Below, one piece after another: positions 18,029 to 27,186 of a stretch of DNA of 64,000 nt. The notes under the pieces were generated by a model. That model did not search any database. It worked only from the letters and a program-made list of their open reading frames with translations, and was not told the origin of the DNA. Source of the stretch: Desulfobacterales bacterium (GTDB taxonomy: Bacteria; Desulfobacterota; Desulfobacteria; Desulfobacterales; JAQWFD01); assembly GCA_028704555.1 (NCBI GenBank), contig JAQWFD010000016.1, positions 16,537 to 80,536 of the forward strand, read 5' to 3'. A program made the position numbers and the translations under genes. Numbering within the stretch: position 1 is the stretch's first letter; the number at the start of each line of letters is the position of its first letter.

Positions 18029-18518
18029 TCAGCCTCATCATTGCCAGGTTTCAGCAAAACGATCAGCGACTGATCCTGCCTGATTATCACTGTTTGCAGC
18101 CGGTATTCCATCATATTAAGCGTTTCAGAAACAGAACTTGACACATCATTAAAAATGATTAATTTATCTATTTTATAAAATTCTCCGATAGCTTCTTCAG
18201 GCCGGCTGATTTTTTGACCTCAACCCAGGCATCAGGGGCAACTTGAATGTTGCCTCAGGTCGCTCATTCAAATATAATCATTACCAATGTTGAATTGCCT
18301 CGACTTTTTTCATGGGTTTGTGAAATGCAACAGGTATTTCCACGGATAAAATTTTTGCCCCCCCCTGGAATTGAAAAATCATCGGATTTTCGTTTGGATG
18401 CTATGGAGTTTTACGCAATAGATTCACAGCCGTTTTTTTAATTGATGAATCGGAGCAGAACCGCTATCCGGATCGGAATTGTTCGGGCATTGAGGTAACT
18501 AATAAAGGAGATGCAGGC
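18029..18518. other. Intergenic region upstream of the ABC operon
   Basis: No convincing gene. A stem-loop (GGGGCAAC/GTTGCCTC around TTGAAT) lies at about 18236-18257, and TTGACA at 18138-18143 with a 17-base spacer to AATTTA is a weak promoter candidate. Confidence 0.4.
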
Positions 18519-19472
18519 ATGATTCATATTGAAAACCTGACCAAATACTACGATGATTTCTGCGCGGTGGATCAGATCAGTCTTCATATTAAACGAGGAG
18601 AAGTTCTGGGACTTCTTGGGCCGAACGGTGCCGGTAAAACCACCGTCCTTCGGATGCTTACGGGATACTTTCTGCCTTCATCGGGAAGTATCCTGATCAA
18701 TGAATATGCCATCGATGAAAACCCGATGGAGATTAAAAAGCTGATCGGATATCTGCCGGAATCCGCGCCGCTTTATCAGGATATGCTGGTGTTTGATTAT
18801 CTGGATTACGTGGCTAAAATCCGGGGGCTTGAAAAGGATGAGCGAACGTCCAGAGTCCGTCATCTTGTCGGGCTCTGCGGACTGAATGGCATTATGCACA
18901 AAACGGTAGGAGAGCTTTCGAAAGGATTGAAACAGCGGGTGGGACTGGCGCATGCCATGATGAGTGATCCGGAGATTCTGGTGCTCGATGAGCCGACTTC
19001 GGGCCTGGATCCGAATCAGATCGTTGAAATTCGGGAAATTATCCGCCAGATCGGCAGGGAAAAAACCGTCATTCTCTCGACGCACATCCTCAGTGAAGCA
19101 GAAGCCACCTGTGACAGGATCGTGATCATCAACAACGGGCAGATTGTGGCGGACGGTACCACGGAGATGTTGAGGCAATCGCTTGGACCCGAAAAAATTA
19201 TCCATCTGTCTCTGCTCAACGCCCGGATGTCATCGGTGGAGGATGAACTTGGGGCCATTGAAGGGGTCAACCGGATTGAAGCCATAGATGAGTTTAATGG
19301 CGAATCCGGTGGTAGCGGCCCGCTGAATGTAAGGCTTTTCTGCTCTGATTCAGGAACGTTGAGACAAAAAATTTATGAACGGATCAAGGGCACCGACTGG
19401 ATACTGATAGAATACTATCAGGAAACCAAAACGCTTGAAAACATATTCCGGGAACTGACCAAGGAGAACTGA
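18519..19472 (+). CDS. ABC transporter ATP-binding protein (GldA-like)
   Basis: 317 residues. Full ABC ATPase: Walker A GPNGAGKTT at residues ~37-45, signature LSKGLKQRVGLA, Walker B ILVLDEPTSGLD and the switch His in ILSTHILSEAE, followed by a ~90-residue C-terminal extension typical of gliding-type/ABC-2 exporters. It heads an operon with a permease (one base after the stop), a GldG-like protein and a DUF4340 protein. In Bacteroidota GldAFG is linked to gliding; in other phyla the same arrangement has no proven substrate, so the transported molecule is unknown. Confidence 0.88.
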   Translation: MIHIENLTKYYDDFCAVDQISLHIKRGEVLGLLGPNGAGKTTVLRMLTGYFLPSSGSILINEYAIDENPMEIKKLIGYLPESAPLYQDMLVFDYLDYVAKIRGLEKDERTSRVRHLVGLCGLNGIMHKTVGELSKGLKQRVGLAHAMMSDPEILVLDEPTSGLDPNQIVEIREIIRQIGREKTVILSTHILSEAEATCDRIVIINNGQIVADGTTEMLRQSLGPEKIIHLSLLNARMSSVEDELGAIEGVNRIEAIDEFNGESGGSGPLNVRLFCSDSGTLRQKIYERIKGTDWILIEYYQETKTLENIFRELTKEN

Positions 19473-19473
19473 T

Positions 19474-20178
19474 ATGAATCAGACCTTTCAGATATTCAAA
19501 AAAGAATTTAAAGACTATTTTGTATCACCTGTCGCCTATATCGTCATATCGATTTTTCTTCTGGTAACCGGATGGTTCTTTTTTACAACGTTTTTCATCT
19601 ACAGCCAGGCCAGTATGAGGACTTTTTTTTCACTGCTTCCGATGACCTTTTCATTCGTCATTCCTGCTGTAACCATGCGTCTGTTTTCCGAGGAGATGAA
19701 AGTGGGATCGTATGAAATTCTGGTGACCATGCCGGTTACATTCCGGGATATCATCCTCGGTAAATTTTTTGCCGCCGTTGCGTTCATCGCGGCGATGCTG
19801 CTTCCGACGCTGGCGTATCCGATCAGCATTTCCTTTCTGGGGCAGCTGGACTGGGGACCTGTCATCGGTGGATATACCGGCGCCATGCTGCTGGGTGCAG
19901 CGTTCTGCGGCATTGGGCTGTTTGCCTCATCCCTGACTCGGAACCAGATCGTTGCATTCATTATGGGGATGGTCATTTGCTTCGGCCTGACGCTGATCGA
20001 CCGGATGTTGCTTTTCTTTCCGCAGTCACTGCTGGGGGTGGTCGGTTACCTCGGTGCCAATTTCCACTTTCAGAATATTTCCAAAGGGATTATCGATTCA
20101 CGGGATGTTCTGTATTTTCTCAGCGTCATTTTTATCAGTCTTTACGCAACTCACCTGGCGATGCAGGAAAAAATATAA
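19474..20178 (+). CDS. ABC-2 type permease (GldF-like)
   Basis: 234 residues with six predicted membrane segments. The first (AYIVISIFLLVTGWFFFTTF) follows a cytoplasmic start MNQTFQIFKKEFKDYF typical of ABC-2 permeases, and FSEEMKVGSYEILVTMPV is a recognisable coupling-helix region. It would pair with the ATPase encoded immediately upstream. The GldG-like gene starts ten bases downstream. Confidence 0.85.
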   Translation: MNQTFQIFKKEFKDYFVSPVAYIVISIFLLVTGWFFFTTFFIYSQASMRTFFSLLPMTFSFVIPAVTMRLFSEEMKVGSYEILVTMPVTFRDIILGKFFAAVAFIAAMLLPTLAYPISISFLGQLDWGPVIGGYTGAMLLGAAFCGIGLFASSLTRNQIVAFIMGMVICFGLTLIDRMLLFFPQSLLGVVGYLGANFHFQNISKGIIDSRDVLYFLSVIFISLYATHLAMQEKI

Positions 20179-20188
20179 GGAGAATCCA

Positions 20189-22393
20189 ATGGGCGTGACC
20201 AGCAGATCTGGAAAATATATAAAATTCATTATCTACCTGATAGCCATTGTATTGATCAATGCAGCGGGACTGACTTTGTTTTCCCGGATCGATTTGACTA
20301 AAAACAAGGTGTATTCGATATCCAGAGCCAGTCGGCAAGTAGTTTCCACGCTGTCGGAGCCGCTGACCATCAACGTGTTTTTTACCAGAAATCTGCCCGC
20401 TCCCTACAATAATACGGAGCGATATCTGCACGATCTTCTGGAAGAATACGCGATTCACTCAAACCGGTATTTTAATTACCGGTTTTATGATGTCAGCCCC
20501 GAAGAAGACGATATTTCGGACGCGGCCCGGGAAAATCAGCAACTGGCTACAAATTACGGCATTTATCCGGTTCAGATTCAGATTCTGGAAAAAGATGAAC
20601 TCAAGTTTAAAAAGGCTTATATGGGGTTGGTGCTGATCCATGGGGACACCATTGAAACCATACCGACCATCACCGCCACCGATGGGCTGGAATACAAACT
20701 GACGACCGCGATACAGAAGCAGAATAATAAAATCAGCGCCCTTCTGGGCCTTTCCGGCAAGATCGATATCAAGCTGTTCCTGTCCTCTTCCTTAAAAGCC
20801 GTGGCGCCGTATATGGGGATTGAGAACCTGCCAGATCTGCCGGATAAAGTCCGGGGCATTGTGGAAAAGCTGAATGAAAAAAATTATGGAAAGCTGAATT
20901 ATGTCTATTTTGATCCATCCACGGATGAGGCCCTGAACCAAGAGGCCAAAGCCTTCAATGTCATGTCGCTCAAATGGCCCGGAATTTCCAACGGAAAGGT
21001 TCCGGCCGGAGAAGGGGTCATCGGACTGGTCATGACATACGCGGACAGGGTCGTGGAGATGCCCCTGCTGAATGTGATCCGCGTTCCCCTGATCGGAACT
21101 CAGTACAGTCTGGCAGATATGGACAGCCTGGAGGAAAATATCGGCTCCAGCCTGGAGTCGCTGATTGATATCAATGAAAATATCGGATACCTGGCGGATC
21201 ATGGGACGCTTCAGCTCTGGGGTTCTCCGGCCATGGGCGGACAGCAGCAGCCCGAGTTGTTGTCCAATTTTCGCAGCATGCTTGCCCGTACCTATTCGAT
21301 CAAAGATATCAGACTGGCAGAGGATACCATCCCCGAGGGACTCAAGTGCCTGGTTGTTGCGCAGCCGACAAAACCCTTTTCAGATTATGAGTTGTATCAG
21401 CTTGACCAGATGCTCATGAGGGGAACCAGTCTGGTGGTGTTTACCGATGCCTTCAATGAAATCATGCCGCCGCAGCAGCAGTTCGGCTACCGTCAGCCAC
21501 CCATGTATGCCCCGCTGCAAACCGGTCTGGAAAAATTGCTGGGCCACTACGGCGTACACATCAAAACTTCATATGTGCTGGATGAAAATTGTTACAGCCA
21601 GAAAGTTCCGGCTGAACTGGGCGGAGGGGAGCGTGCCATCTATTTTGCGCCGGTCATCCAGAACCGGTTTATCAACAACGATCTGGATTTCATGAAAAAC
21701 ATCAAGGGGCTCATTACCATGAAAAATTCACCGGTCGAACTGGATGAAAAGCGCGTTTCCGAGATCGGTGCAAAGACCTGGAAGCTTTTTGCCTCTTCAG
21801 AAAAATCATGGGAGATGACCGGAAGAATCAATCTGGATCCCATGAGCATTCAGCCGCCGGCTTCCGATGCCGACAAGAAGAGCCTGCCGCTGGCCTGTCT
21901 GATCGAAGGAGAATTTCCGAGTTATTTTGCCGGCCGGCCCATGCCGGAAAAATCCGTTGAGGAAAAAGATCCGGCCGATACGGATCAGGAAATACTGCAG
22001 GCACCTGCGCCTGCACCCGCGATACAAATGGACCTGACAAAAGTCGAGGAGACCGGCGGCTCGATTGAAAAAAGCAAGCCGGTGAAAATTTTTCTCATCG
22101 GTGCTTCGGAGATTCTCAAGGATAATATGCTCGATGAAGAAGGAAACAGCCCGAATGCCACCTTTGTCATGAACGTGCTGGATGCTGCGAATAATCGGAA
22201 TGATATCGCCGTGATGCGAAGCAAAATCCAGGAGTTCAATCCGCTGGACGATACCGGTGCGCTGGCCAAGACATTTGTGAAAACCTTTAATATTGCCGGG
22301 CTTCCGGTACTGGTCGTCCTGTTCGGTTTGTTTGTGTGGCTCAGGAGACTGTCCCGAAGAAAGCATATTCAAATGATGTATGATAAGCAGTAA
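20189..22393 (+). CDS. GldG-like ABC auxiliary protein
   Basis: 734 residues from the ATG at 20189, chosen for AAGGAG just upstream; the longer open frame overlaps the permease and is unlikely. It has one N-terminal membrane anchor (IIYLIAIVLINAAGLTLFSRID), a large extracytoplasmic region (residues ~40-690) of the ABC-auxiliary/GldG family, a low-complexity Pro/Ala patch (QAPAPAPAIQMD) and a final membrane helix (LPVLVVLFGLFVWL) with a basic tail. Presumably it forms the exporter with the two upstream proteins; its biochemical function is unknown. Confidence 0.85.
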   Translation: MGVTSRSGKYIKFIIYLIAIVLINAAGLTLFSRIDLTKNKVYSISRASRQVVSTLSEPLTINVFFTRNLPAPYNNTERYLHDLLEEYAIHSNRYFNYRFYDVSPEEDDISDAARENQQLATNYGIYPVQIQILEKDELKFKKAYMGLVLIHGDTIETIPTITATDGLEYKLTTAIQKQNNKISALLGLSGKIDIKLFLSSSLKAVAPYMGIENLPDLPDKVRGIVEKLNEKNYGKLNYVYFDPSTDEALNQEAKAFNVMSLKWPGISNGKVPAGEGVIGLVMTYADRVVEMPLLNVIRVPLIGTQYSLADMDSLEENIGSSLESLIDINENIGYLADHGTLQLWGSPAMGGQQQPELLSNFRSMLARTYSIKDIRLAEDTIPEGLKCLVVAQPTKPFSDYELYQLDQMLMRGTSLVVFTDAFNEIMPPQQQFGYRQPPMYAPLQTGLEKLLGHYGVHIKTSYVLDENCYSQKVPAELGGGERAIYFAPVIQNRFINNDLDFMKNIKGLITMKNSPVELDEKRVSEIGAKTWKLFASSEKSWEMTGRINLDPMSIQPPASDADKKSLPLACLIEGEFPSYFAGRPMPEKSVEEKDPADTDQEILQAPAPAPAIQMDLTKVEETGGSIEKSKPVKIFLIGASEILKDNMLDEEGNSPNATFVMNVLDAANNRNDIAVMRSKIQEFNPLDDTGALAKTFVKTFNIAGLPVLVVLFGLFVWLRRLSRRKHIQMMYDKQ

Positions 22394-22466
22394 TAAAATA
22401 ACCTGATAACGTTCATACCGATACATCTGATAAGGTTCGTTGTTTTTGATCCGGGAGGTTGCGACC

Positions 22467-23441
22467 ATGAAAATTAAAAAAGAATTTATCATCCTTGTTG
22501 CTGTCATCATCGCACTGTCTGCATATCTGTTTTTACACGAGTCCGACAGAACGCATTATCAACTGCCCGCGGTTCCGGAGATTGCCGGAACGGATATTAC
22601 CCGGCTGGAAATCAGCAAGGGGGACCGGACGATCAGGCTGATTCATAAAGACAATAAATGGTATGTCGATCCGGATCAGTATCTGGCCGATGCGCCTAAA
22701 GTCAATACGATGATCAAGGCGGTCGGCAGCCTCACCCTGACGGCCCTGGTATCGGAAGCCGAGAGTTACGGCCGATACGACCTGGATCCGGACAGCCGTA
22801 TCACCGTGAAAGCATGGGGAAAAGACGCGTTAAGTCGGGAGATGGAAATCGGGAAAGCTGCCGGGACCCAACAGCATACGTTTGTCAAACTGCCGGGGGA
22901 TAAAAATGTGTACCACGCCCGGGGTAATTTCAGGAGGGCGTTTGATCTGTCTGTGGACGATCTGCGTGACAGGGGTGTTCTGTCATTTGACCGGAACGAT
23001 ATCCGGGAAGTACGGATCACGAAAGCCGGCGATTCGATCGTATTGAACCGAAGGCAGATTCCCGAGGAAACTGCGGCAGAAGTGGCGGATAAGGATAAGG
23101 ACAAAGAGTCCAAACCGCCCGTCGCCGGACAAACCGTGTGGGAATACGCGGAAGGCAAAACAGCCGATAAGGGCCAACTTAACGCCCTTTTGGGAGATCT
23201 GTCCGGATTGAATTGTCAGGCCTATATCAACGGGCGGGGCAAACAGGATTACACCAATCCCTTATACACCCTCATGTTCAAGGGGGATCAGGAATATGTG
23301 CTGTCCATATTTGATAAACTGAAACCGGAAGATACCGCATACCCCGCCGTGTCATCCCAAAACGATTTTCCGTTTACCCTGTCGGATTACAGTGTGGACG
23401 ATATGAAGAAAAAAATCGATGAACTTTTGAAAAAAGACTGA
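22467..23441 (+). CDS. DUF4340 domain protein, membrane-anchored
   Basis: 324 residues from the ATG at 22467, with GGGAGG upstream. It has an N-terminal signal-anchor (FIILVAVIIALSAYLFL) and then an extracytoplasmic region with repeated beta elements (ITRLEISKGDRTIRLIHKDNKW; IREVRITKAGDSIVL), as in DUF4340 proteins, which regularly accompany GldG-like genes. Function unknown; last gene of the operon, followed by a terminator. Confidence 0.82.
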   Translation: MKIKKEFIILVAVIIALSAYLFLHESDRTHYQLPAVPEIAGTDITRLEISKGDRTIRLIHKDNKWYVDPDQYLADAPKVNTMIKAVGSLTLTALVSEAESYGRYDLDPDSRITVKAWGKDALSREMEIGKAAGTQQHTFVKLPGDKNVYHARGNFRRAFDLSVDDLRDRGVLSFDRNDIREVRITKAGDSIVLNRRQIPEETAAEVADKDKDKESKPPVAGQTVWEYAEGKTADKGQLNALLGDLSGLNCQAYINGRGKQDYTNPLYTLMFKGDQEYVLSIFDKLKPEDTAYPAVSSQNDFPFTLSDYSVDDMKKKIDELLKKD

Positions 23442-23460
23442 TGCATCTGCTGCCTTTTAG

Positions 23461-23503
23461 CCCCCTGTCGTATGTTGCCAGTGCCATGCTCAGGGGGTTT
23501 TTT
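23461..23503 (+). terminator. Terminator after the ABC/DUF4340 operon
   Basis: CCCCCTG (23461-23467) and CAGGGGG (23491-23497) form the stem, followed by six T. Confidence 0.8.
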
Positions 23504-23678
23504 ATGTGCGAACCTTCCTTTCACAGGCTATTGGGTTATAGGGAATATTAAAATTTTGAGGCGATTTATGTTATTATTAGTTTTTATTCGCCAAATGTAT
23601 CCGGAAGATTTTTTTGAAATCGGATGTTGTAACAGCTGAACCAAAAATTCAATGGTTGCTGGAATAGGAGTTGATCGC

Positions 23679-25745
23679 ATGCAGTATGATTTTATTCTTA
23701 AATCTCAAACCACTTACCTTTCTAAAATTAAATCCGAATGGATAAAATTTATAGATGGCAAACCGGTTGACGCCGATATTGTGGCTCAGGATATTTACAA
23801 CTCCTGGAAACGAAGCAGGCGTTTCGGGGTAGATCCGTATTTTATCAGCGGGCAGATGATATTAACGGGGAAGGAGGCCGAGGAACAGTGCATCAGTCAT
23901 CAGGAACTGATTCAATCGTTCGGCAGTGTCGCCTTGATTATTCAGGAAATCGTAACGAAGCGAAACCTGAATGTTCAGCTCTTTGATCGGTACAATAAAA
24001 GTATCCAATTAATCATGAATCCGGGAAATAAAGCCGAAAGAATGCAATATTCAAATGAATACGAAAAGTATATCATTGAAAATATTCCCAGAGATGCATC
24101 AGAAAACATTATCGGTACCAATGCGGTCTGCCTGGCATTAAAAGAAAATCGGCCGGTTCAGATTGTCGGGGCCGAGCATTTCAATTCCATGCTGCATAAT
24201 GTTTATTGCACCGCAGCGCCGATTCATGATTCCGAGGGACATCCCATCGGCGCGTTGAATATTGTCAGTCTTCTGAAATCCGGCGCTATCGATACCTTTG
24301 GTCTGGCGACCTGTCTGGCGGACATCTATGACAATCGTGCGGTGATTACCCGGGCACTGGAAGAACTTCATATCCAGGATTATGCGTTACGAAATGTCAT
24401 CGAATATCTGCCTCAGGGGGTTGCCTATATTGGAGAAGACAATCTGCCGAAAGCGTTTAACTCCAGGCTTCTGAGTTTATTTGGAATTAAGGATAATAAG
24501 CATGCGGTCAATGAACTTAACAGATATTTTCAGACCATTGAGCGCTTGAACGGTGACGAGGATTTAAAGAATCAGGAAATTCTTCTCGATATCCAGGGAC
24601 GGAAAAAGTCGTTTCTTCTGACTATCCAGCACATCTTAAGCAATAACGGTAAGGTTAAAAATAAAATTGTGATGATCGAGGATACCCACAGCCTGATGAA
24701 ATCGTTTCAAAAGCTGAAAGGGAACCAGGCCTTCTATACGTTCAGCGATATCCTCGGCAACAATCAAAAACTGGTCGTCGCCAAACAGCTGGCTGAGAAA
24801 ATTGCCCGGGTTCGTTCATCGGTTCTGATTTACGGGGAAAGCGGTACCGGTAAGGAATTGTTCGCCCAGGCCATTCATAACGAAAGCCCCCGTAAAGACA
24901 ATCCGTTTGTCGCCATCAACTGTGGCGCGATTCCATCTGAGCTGATTGAAAGTGAATTATTCGGATACGAACCCGGCGCTTTTACCGGGGCGCTTAAAGG
25001 CGGAAAACCCGGCAAGCTCGAGCTGGCATCCGGCGGGACTCTTTTCCTGGATGAAATTGAAAGTATGCCGCTGATGGTTCAGATCAAACTGCTTCGAGCG
25101 CTGTCTACACAGAAAATTTCAAAAATCGGTGGGGTTGAGGAAATCCCCATTGATGTCAGAATCATATCAGCAACGAAACTCGATCTGCTTCAGGAGGCGG
25201 ATGAAGGCAATTTCAGGGATGATTTATATTACAGAATCAGTACGATTACGATCAATCTGCCGCCACTTCGTGAACGGACGGATGATATCCCGATGCTGTC
25301 GCGGCATTTTATTGATATCCATTCCAGAGAATTTGACTTGCCAGATTTGCAAATTCATCCTGAATTCCTGAATGCCCTGCAATATTATTACTGGCGGGGA
25401 AATGTCCGGGAACTTTCAAATGTTCTCGAAAGAGCGGTCGTGCTTCTCGGCAATGATCGGATTCTGACCCTGAGTCAGCTGCCGGATCGATTGATTCGGG
25501 CCTGCAATTATAAAGGTCTGAAAAAAGACATTGAAGCCGTTATTGAAGAGCACAGCTCCGGAAAAGGTCCTATCGCCATACTCAAGATGGCCGAAGAAAT
25601 CGCTATTCAGTCGGCTCTGGAAAAGGAAAACGGTAATATGACCAAAGCCGCTGAACGGCTCGGGATCAGCAAACCGACGTTATATTCAAAGATCGGCCAG
25701 AACGACAAGCTGAAGCAGATGAAAATGGAGTATGACAGCAAGTAG
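23679..25745 (+). CDS. Sigma-54-dependent transcriptional activator (AcoR-like)
   Basis: 688 residues from the ATG at 23679 with AGGAG eight bases upstream. An N-terminal GAF-like sensor (residues ~60-230; IIGTNAVCLALKENRPVQ is typical of the AcoR group) is followed by a PAS-like segment, then the AAA+ core with Walker A GESGTGKE, the sigma-54 contact loop GAFTGA and Walker B GGTLFLDEIE, and a Fis-type helix-turn-helix at the C-terminus (NMTKAAERLGISKPTLYSKI). AcoR-type regulators respond to small metabolites such as alcohols, diols or acetoin. The neighbouring AOR/ADH/MFS genes, with -24/-12 promoters, are the likely targets. Confidence 0.9.
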   Translation: MQYDFILKSQTTYLSKIKSEWIKFIDGKPVDADIVAQDIYNSWKRSRRFGVDPYFISGQMILTGKEAEEQCISHQELIQSFGSVALIIQEIVTKRNLNVQLFDRYNKSIQLIMNPGNKAERMQYSNEYEKYIIENIPRDASENIIGTNAVCLALKENRPVQIVGAEHFNSMLHNVYCTAAPIHDSEGHPIGALNIVSLLKSGAIDTFGLATCLADIYDNRAVITRALEELHIQDYALRNVIEYLPQGVAYIGEDNLPKAFNSRLLSLFGIKDNKHAVNELNRYFQTIERLNGDEDLKNQEILLDIQGRKKSFLLTIQHILSNNGKVKNKIVMIEDTHSLMKSFQKLKGNQAFYTFSDILGNNQKLVVAKQLAEKIARVRSSVLIYGESGTGKELFAQAIHNESPRKDNPFVAINCGAIPSELIESELFGYEPGAFTGALKGGKPGKLELASGGTLFLDEIESMPLMVQIKLLRALSTQKISKIGGVEEIPIDVRIISATKLDLLQEADEGNFRDDLYYRISTITINLPPLRERTDDIPMLSRHFIDIHSREFDLPDLQIHPEFLNALQYYYWRGNVRELSNVLERAVVLLGNDRILTLSQLPDRLIRACNYKGLKKDIEAVIEEHSSGKGPIAILKMAEEIAIQSALEKENGNMTKAAERLGISKPTLYSKIGQNDKLKQMKMEYDSK

Positions 25746-25940
25746 TCGCTTTAGAACAGCCGCTTTGTAAGGCTGCTTTGAAGCGAAGGATCGGGATAAG
25801 CGCCGGGAGTCAGGGGGATGTCTGCAAGAAAAGAATAATGTCTGCCTGAGGTAAATGTGATGGAATGGCTTATTTTGAAATGTTAAGGTTCCCGGCGTTT
25901 ATCTGATTTTTCTGAGTATATTTTTTCGGATAGGTTCGAC

Positions 25941-26852
25941 TTAAAACGTTTTGGTCAATACCAGAGTGGTCATATTTCCCTCCGAACGATCCACCGCACC
26001 AAATTCCCACTGGTTTCTCAATGTGAGTCCCAGCTTCAGGTTCGGGAGAAATACGCTGACTTCAGGCCCAATGCCGTAAACCCGGTCGTGGACCGATCGG
26101 TCCCAGGTGACATCATCTCCCCGGTCGTCGGAGACCTGCCACTGGCAGTACCCGGTCAGGCCGACATCCCATAGCCTGGCAATCGTTTTACCGATACCCC
26201 ATTCAAAATGGAAGTCGTCTCCTGCCCGGATGTCTGTATTGTTTTTTTCGCTGTGCACTTCATAACGGGCCAGAACAGATGCCGACCAGGTCTTATCCGT
26301 ATCGAAATAAAGGGTAACTCCGGTGTTGATCATCCCGGTCCAGTAGTCTTTTCCCGGATACGCCGGTCGGCTGTCATCGGCGTTGCCGGTCGGGGCGTAA
26401 GCGCATAGACCTAAGGCCGCATCGTACCGCGCGCCATGCCATGCGAGGGCAAACGGCTCGATGTAGATGTCTCCGATGCCAAAATGATCGTCGGTGATTC
26501 CGGCCGAGCCTAATTCAAAGTCCACATACACCAGGGGAATTACGACGTTCATCAGGAAATCTGCCCCCAGCAGTTTTTTATCAGTTACCCATATGAACCG
26601 GTTGGCCATGGCATAGGTAGTCAGGTCAAACCCTGAATTGTTAAGGGTGTCTCCGTTTGCGTCGATGAGATCGTCTGATTTGTAAAACATATTGTACTGC
26701 CGGAAGTAAAAGCCCGGCGGTGGTATTGTGGCGGCCTTGATTCCTTCGCCGCCGTTCTGGTAGTGTGCTGATAAACCCGCGTAGGCGGGTATACAGATTA
26801 ATTGAGAAAATAACAGCGCAGGCAGTAGTATTTTCAGCATCCGCTTCAACAT
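25941..26852 (-). CDS. Outer-membrane beta-barrel protein of the phenol-degradation MetA/SphA family
   Basis: 303 residues; the ATG at 26852 is chosen for GAGGAG upstream. Clear signal peptide (KILLPALLFSQLICIPAYA), alternating aromatic beta strands throughout and a C-terminal Phe (TLVLTKTF), as expected for a Bam-inserted barrel. FDLTTYAMANRFIWVTDKK and the periodic pattern fit the MetA-pathway-of-phenol-degradation family, usually near genes for hydrophobic substrate use and thought to aid uptake. It lies next to the sigma-54 activator and the alcohol/aldehyde genes. Confidence 0.78.
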   Translation of the reverse strand: MLKRMLKILLPALLFSQLICIPAYAGLSAHYQNGGEGIKAATIPPPGFYFRQYNMFYKSDDLIDANGDTLNNSGFDLTTYAMANRFIWVTDKKLLGADFLMNVVIPLVYVDFELGSAGITDDHFGIGDIYIEPFALAWHGARYDAALGLCAYAPTGNADDSRPAYPGKDYWTGMINTGVTLYFDTDKTWSASVLARYEVHSEKNNTDIRAGDDFHFEWGIGKTIARLWDVGLTGYCQWQVSDDRGDDVTWDRSVHDRVYGIGPEVSVFLPNLKLGLTLRNQWEFGAVDRSEGNMTTLVLTKTF

Positions 26853-27186
26853 AGTCACAGTCTCCTCTACACATCAAATATTTCGCCGCTCAAATGGATT
26901 TTTCGTGCTCAGCTCCCCTGCTGAAAACAGTTTTCACCAGTTCCGTCTATAGAATCGTGTTCGGATTAAAAATTGTCGGATACCATGAAAAACCTGAATA
27001 GGTCGGGGCGGAAACAGTCACAGAAATAAATGTAATTTCGAAACGTTCCGGAAACACCCTCTCAATTTCATAAACAGTCAGGCTGTCGTCAAGGCTTTGT
27101 CCCGACGCCCTGCGGCTAAGGCCGAAGGCATTCGGGACTAAAAGCTTGGCGGTACCGGTACGTGTAAAATTTTCCGGATTAAATGC
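26853..27186. other. Gap between AOR and the outer-membrane gene, with a large stem-loop
   Basis: No gene. 27101-27144 contains GTCCCGA...TCGGGAC with additional GCC/GGC pairs inside, a stem-loop downstream of the AOR gene that may end its transcript. No sigma-54 site was found here. Confidence 0.4.

Noticed and set aside
18247..18441. 64-residue ORF before the ABC operon
   Set aside because: No ribosome site or domain, and part of it is a stem-loop.
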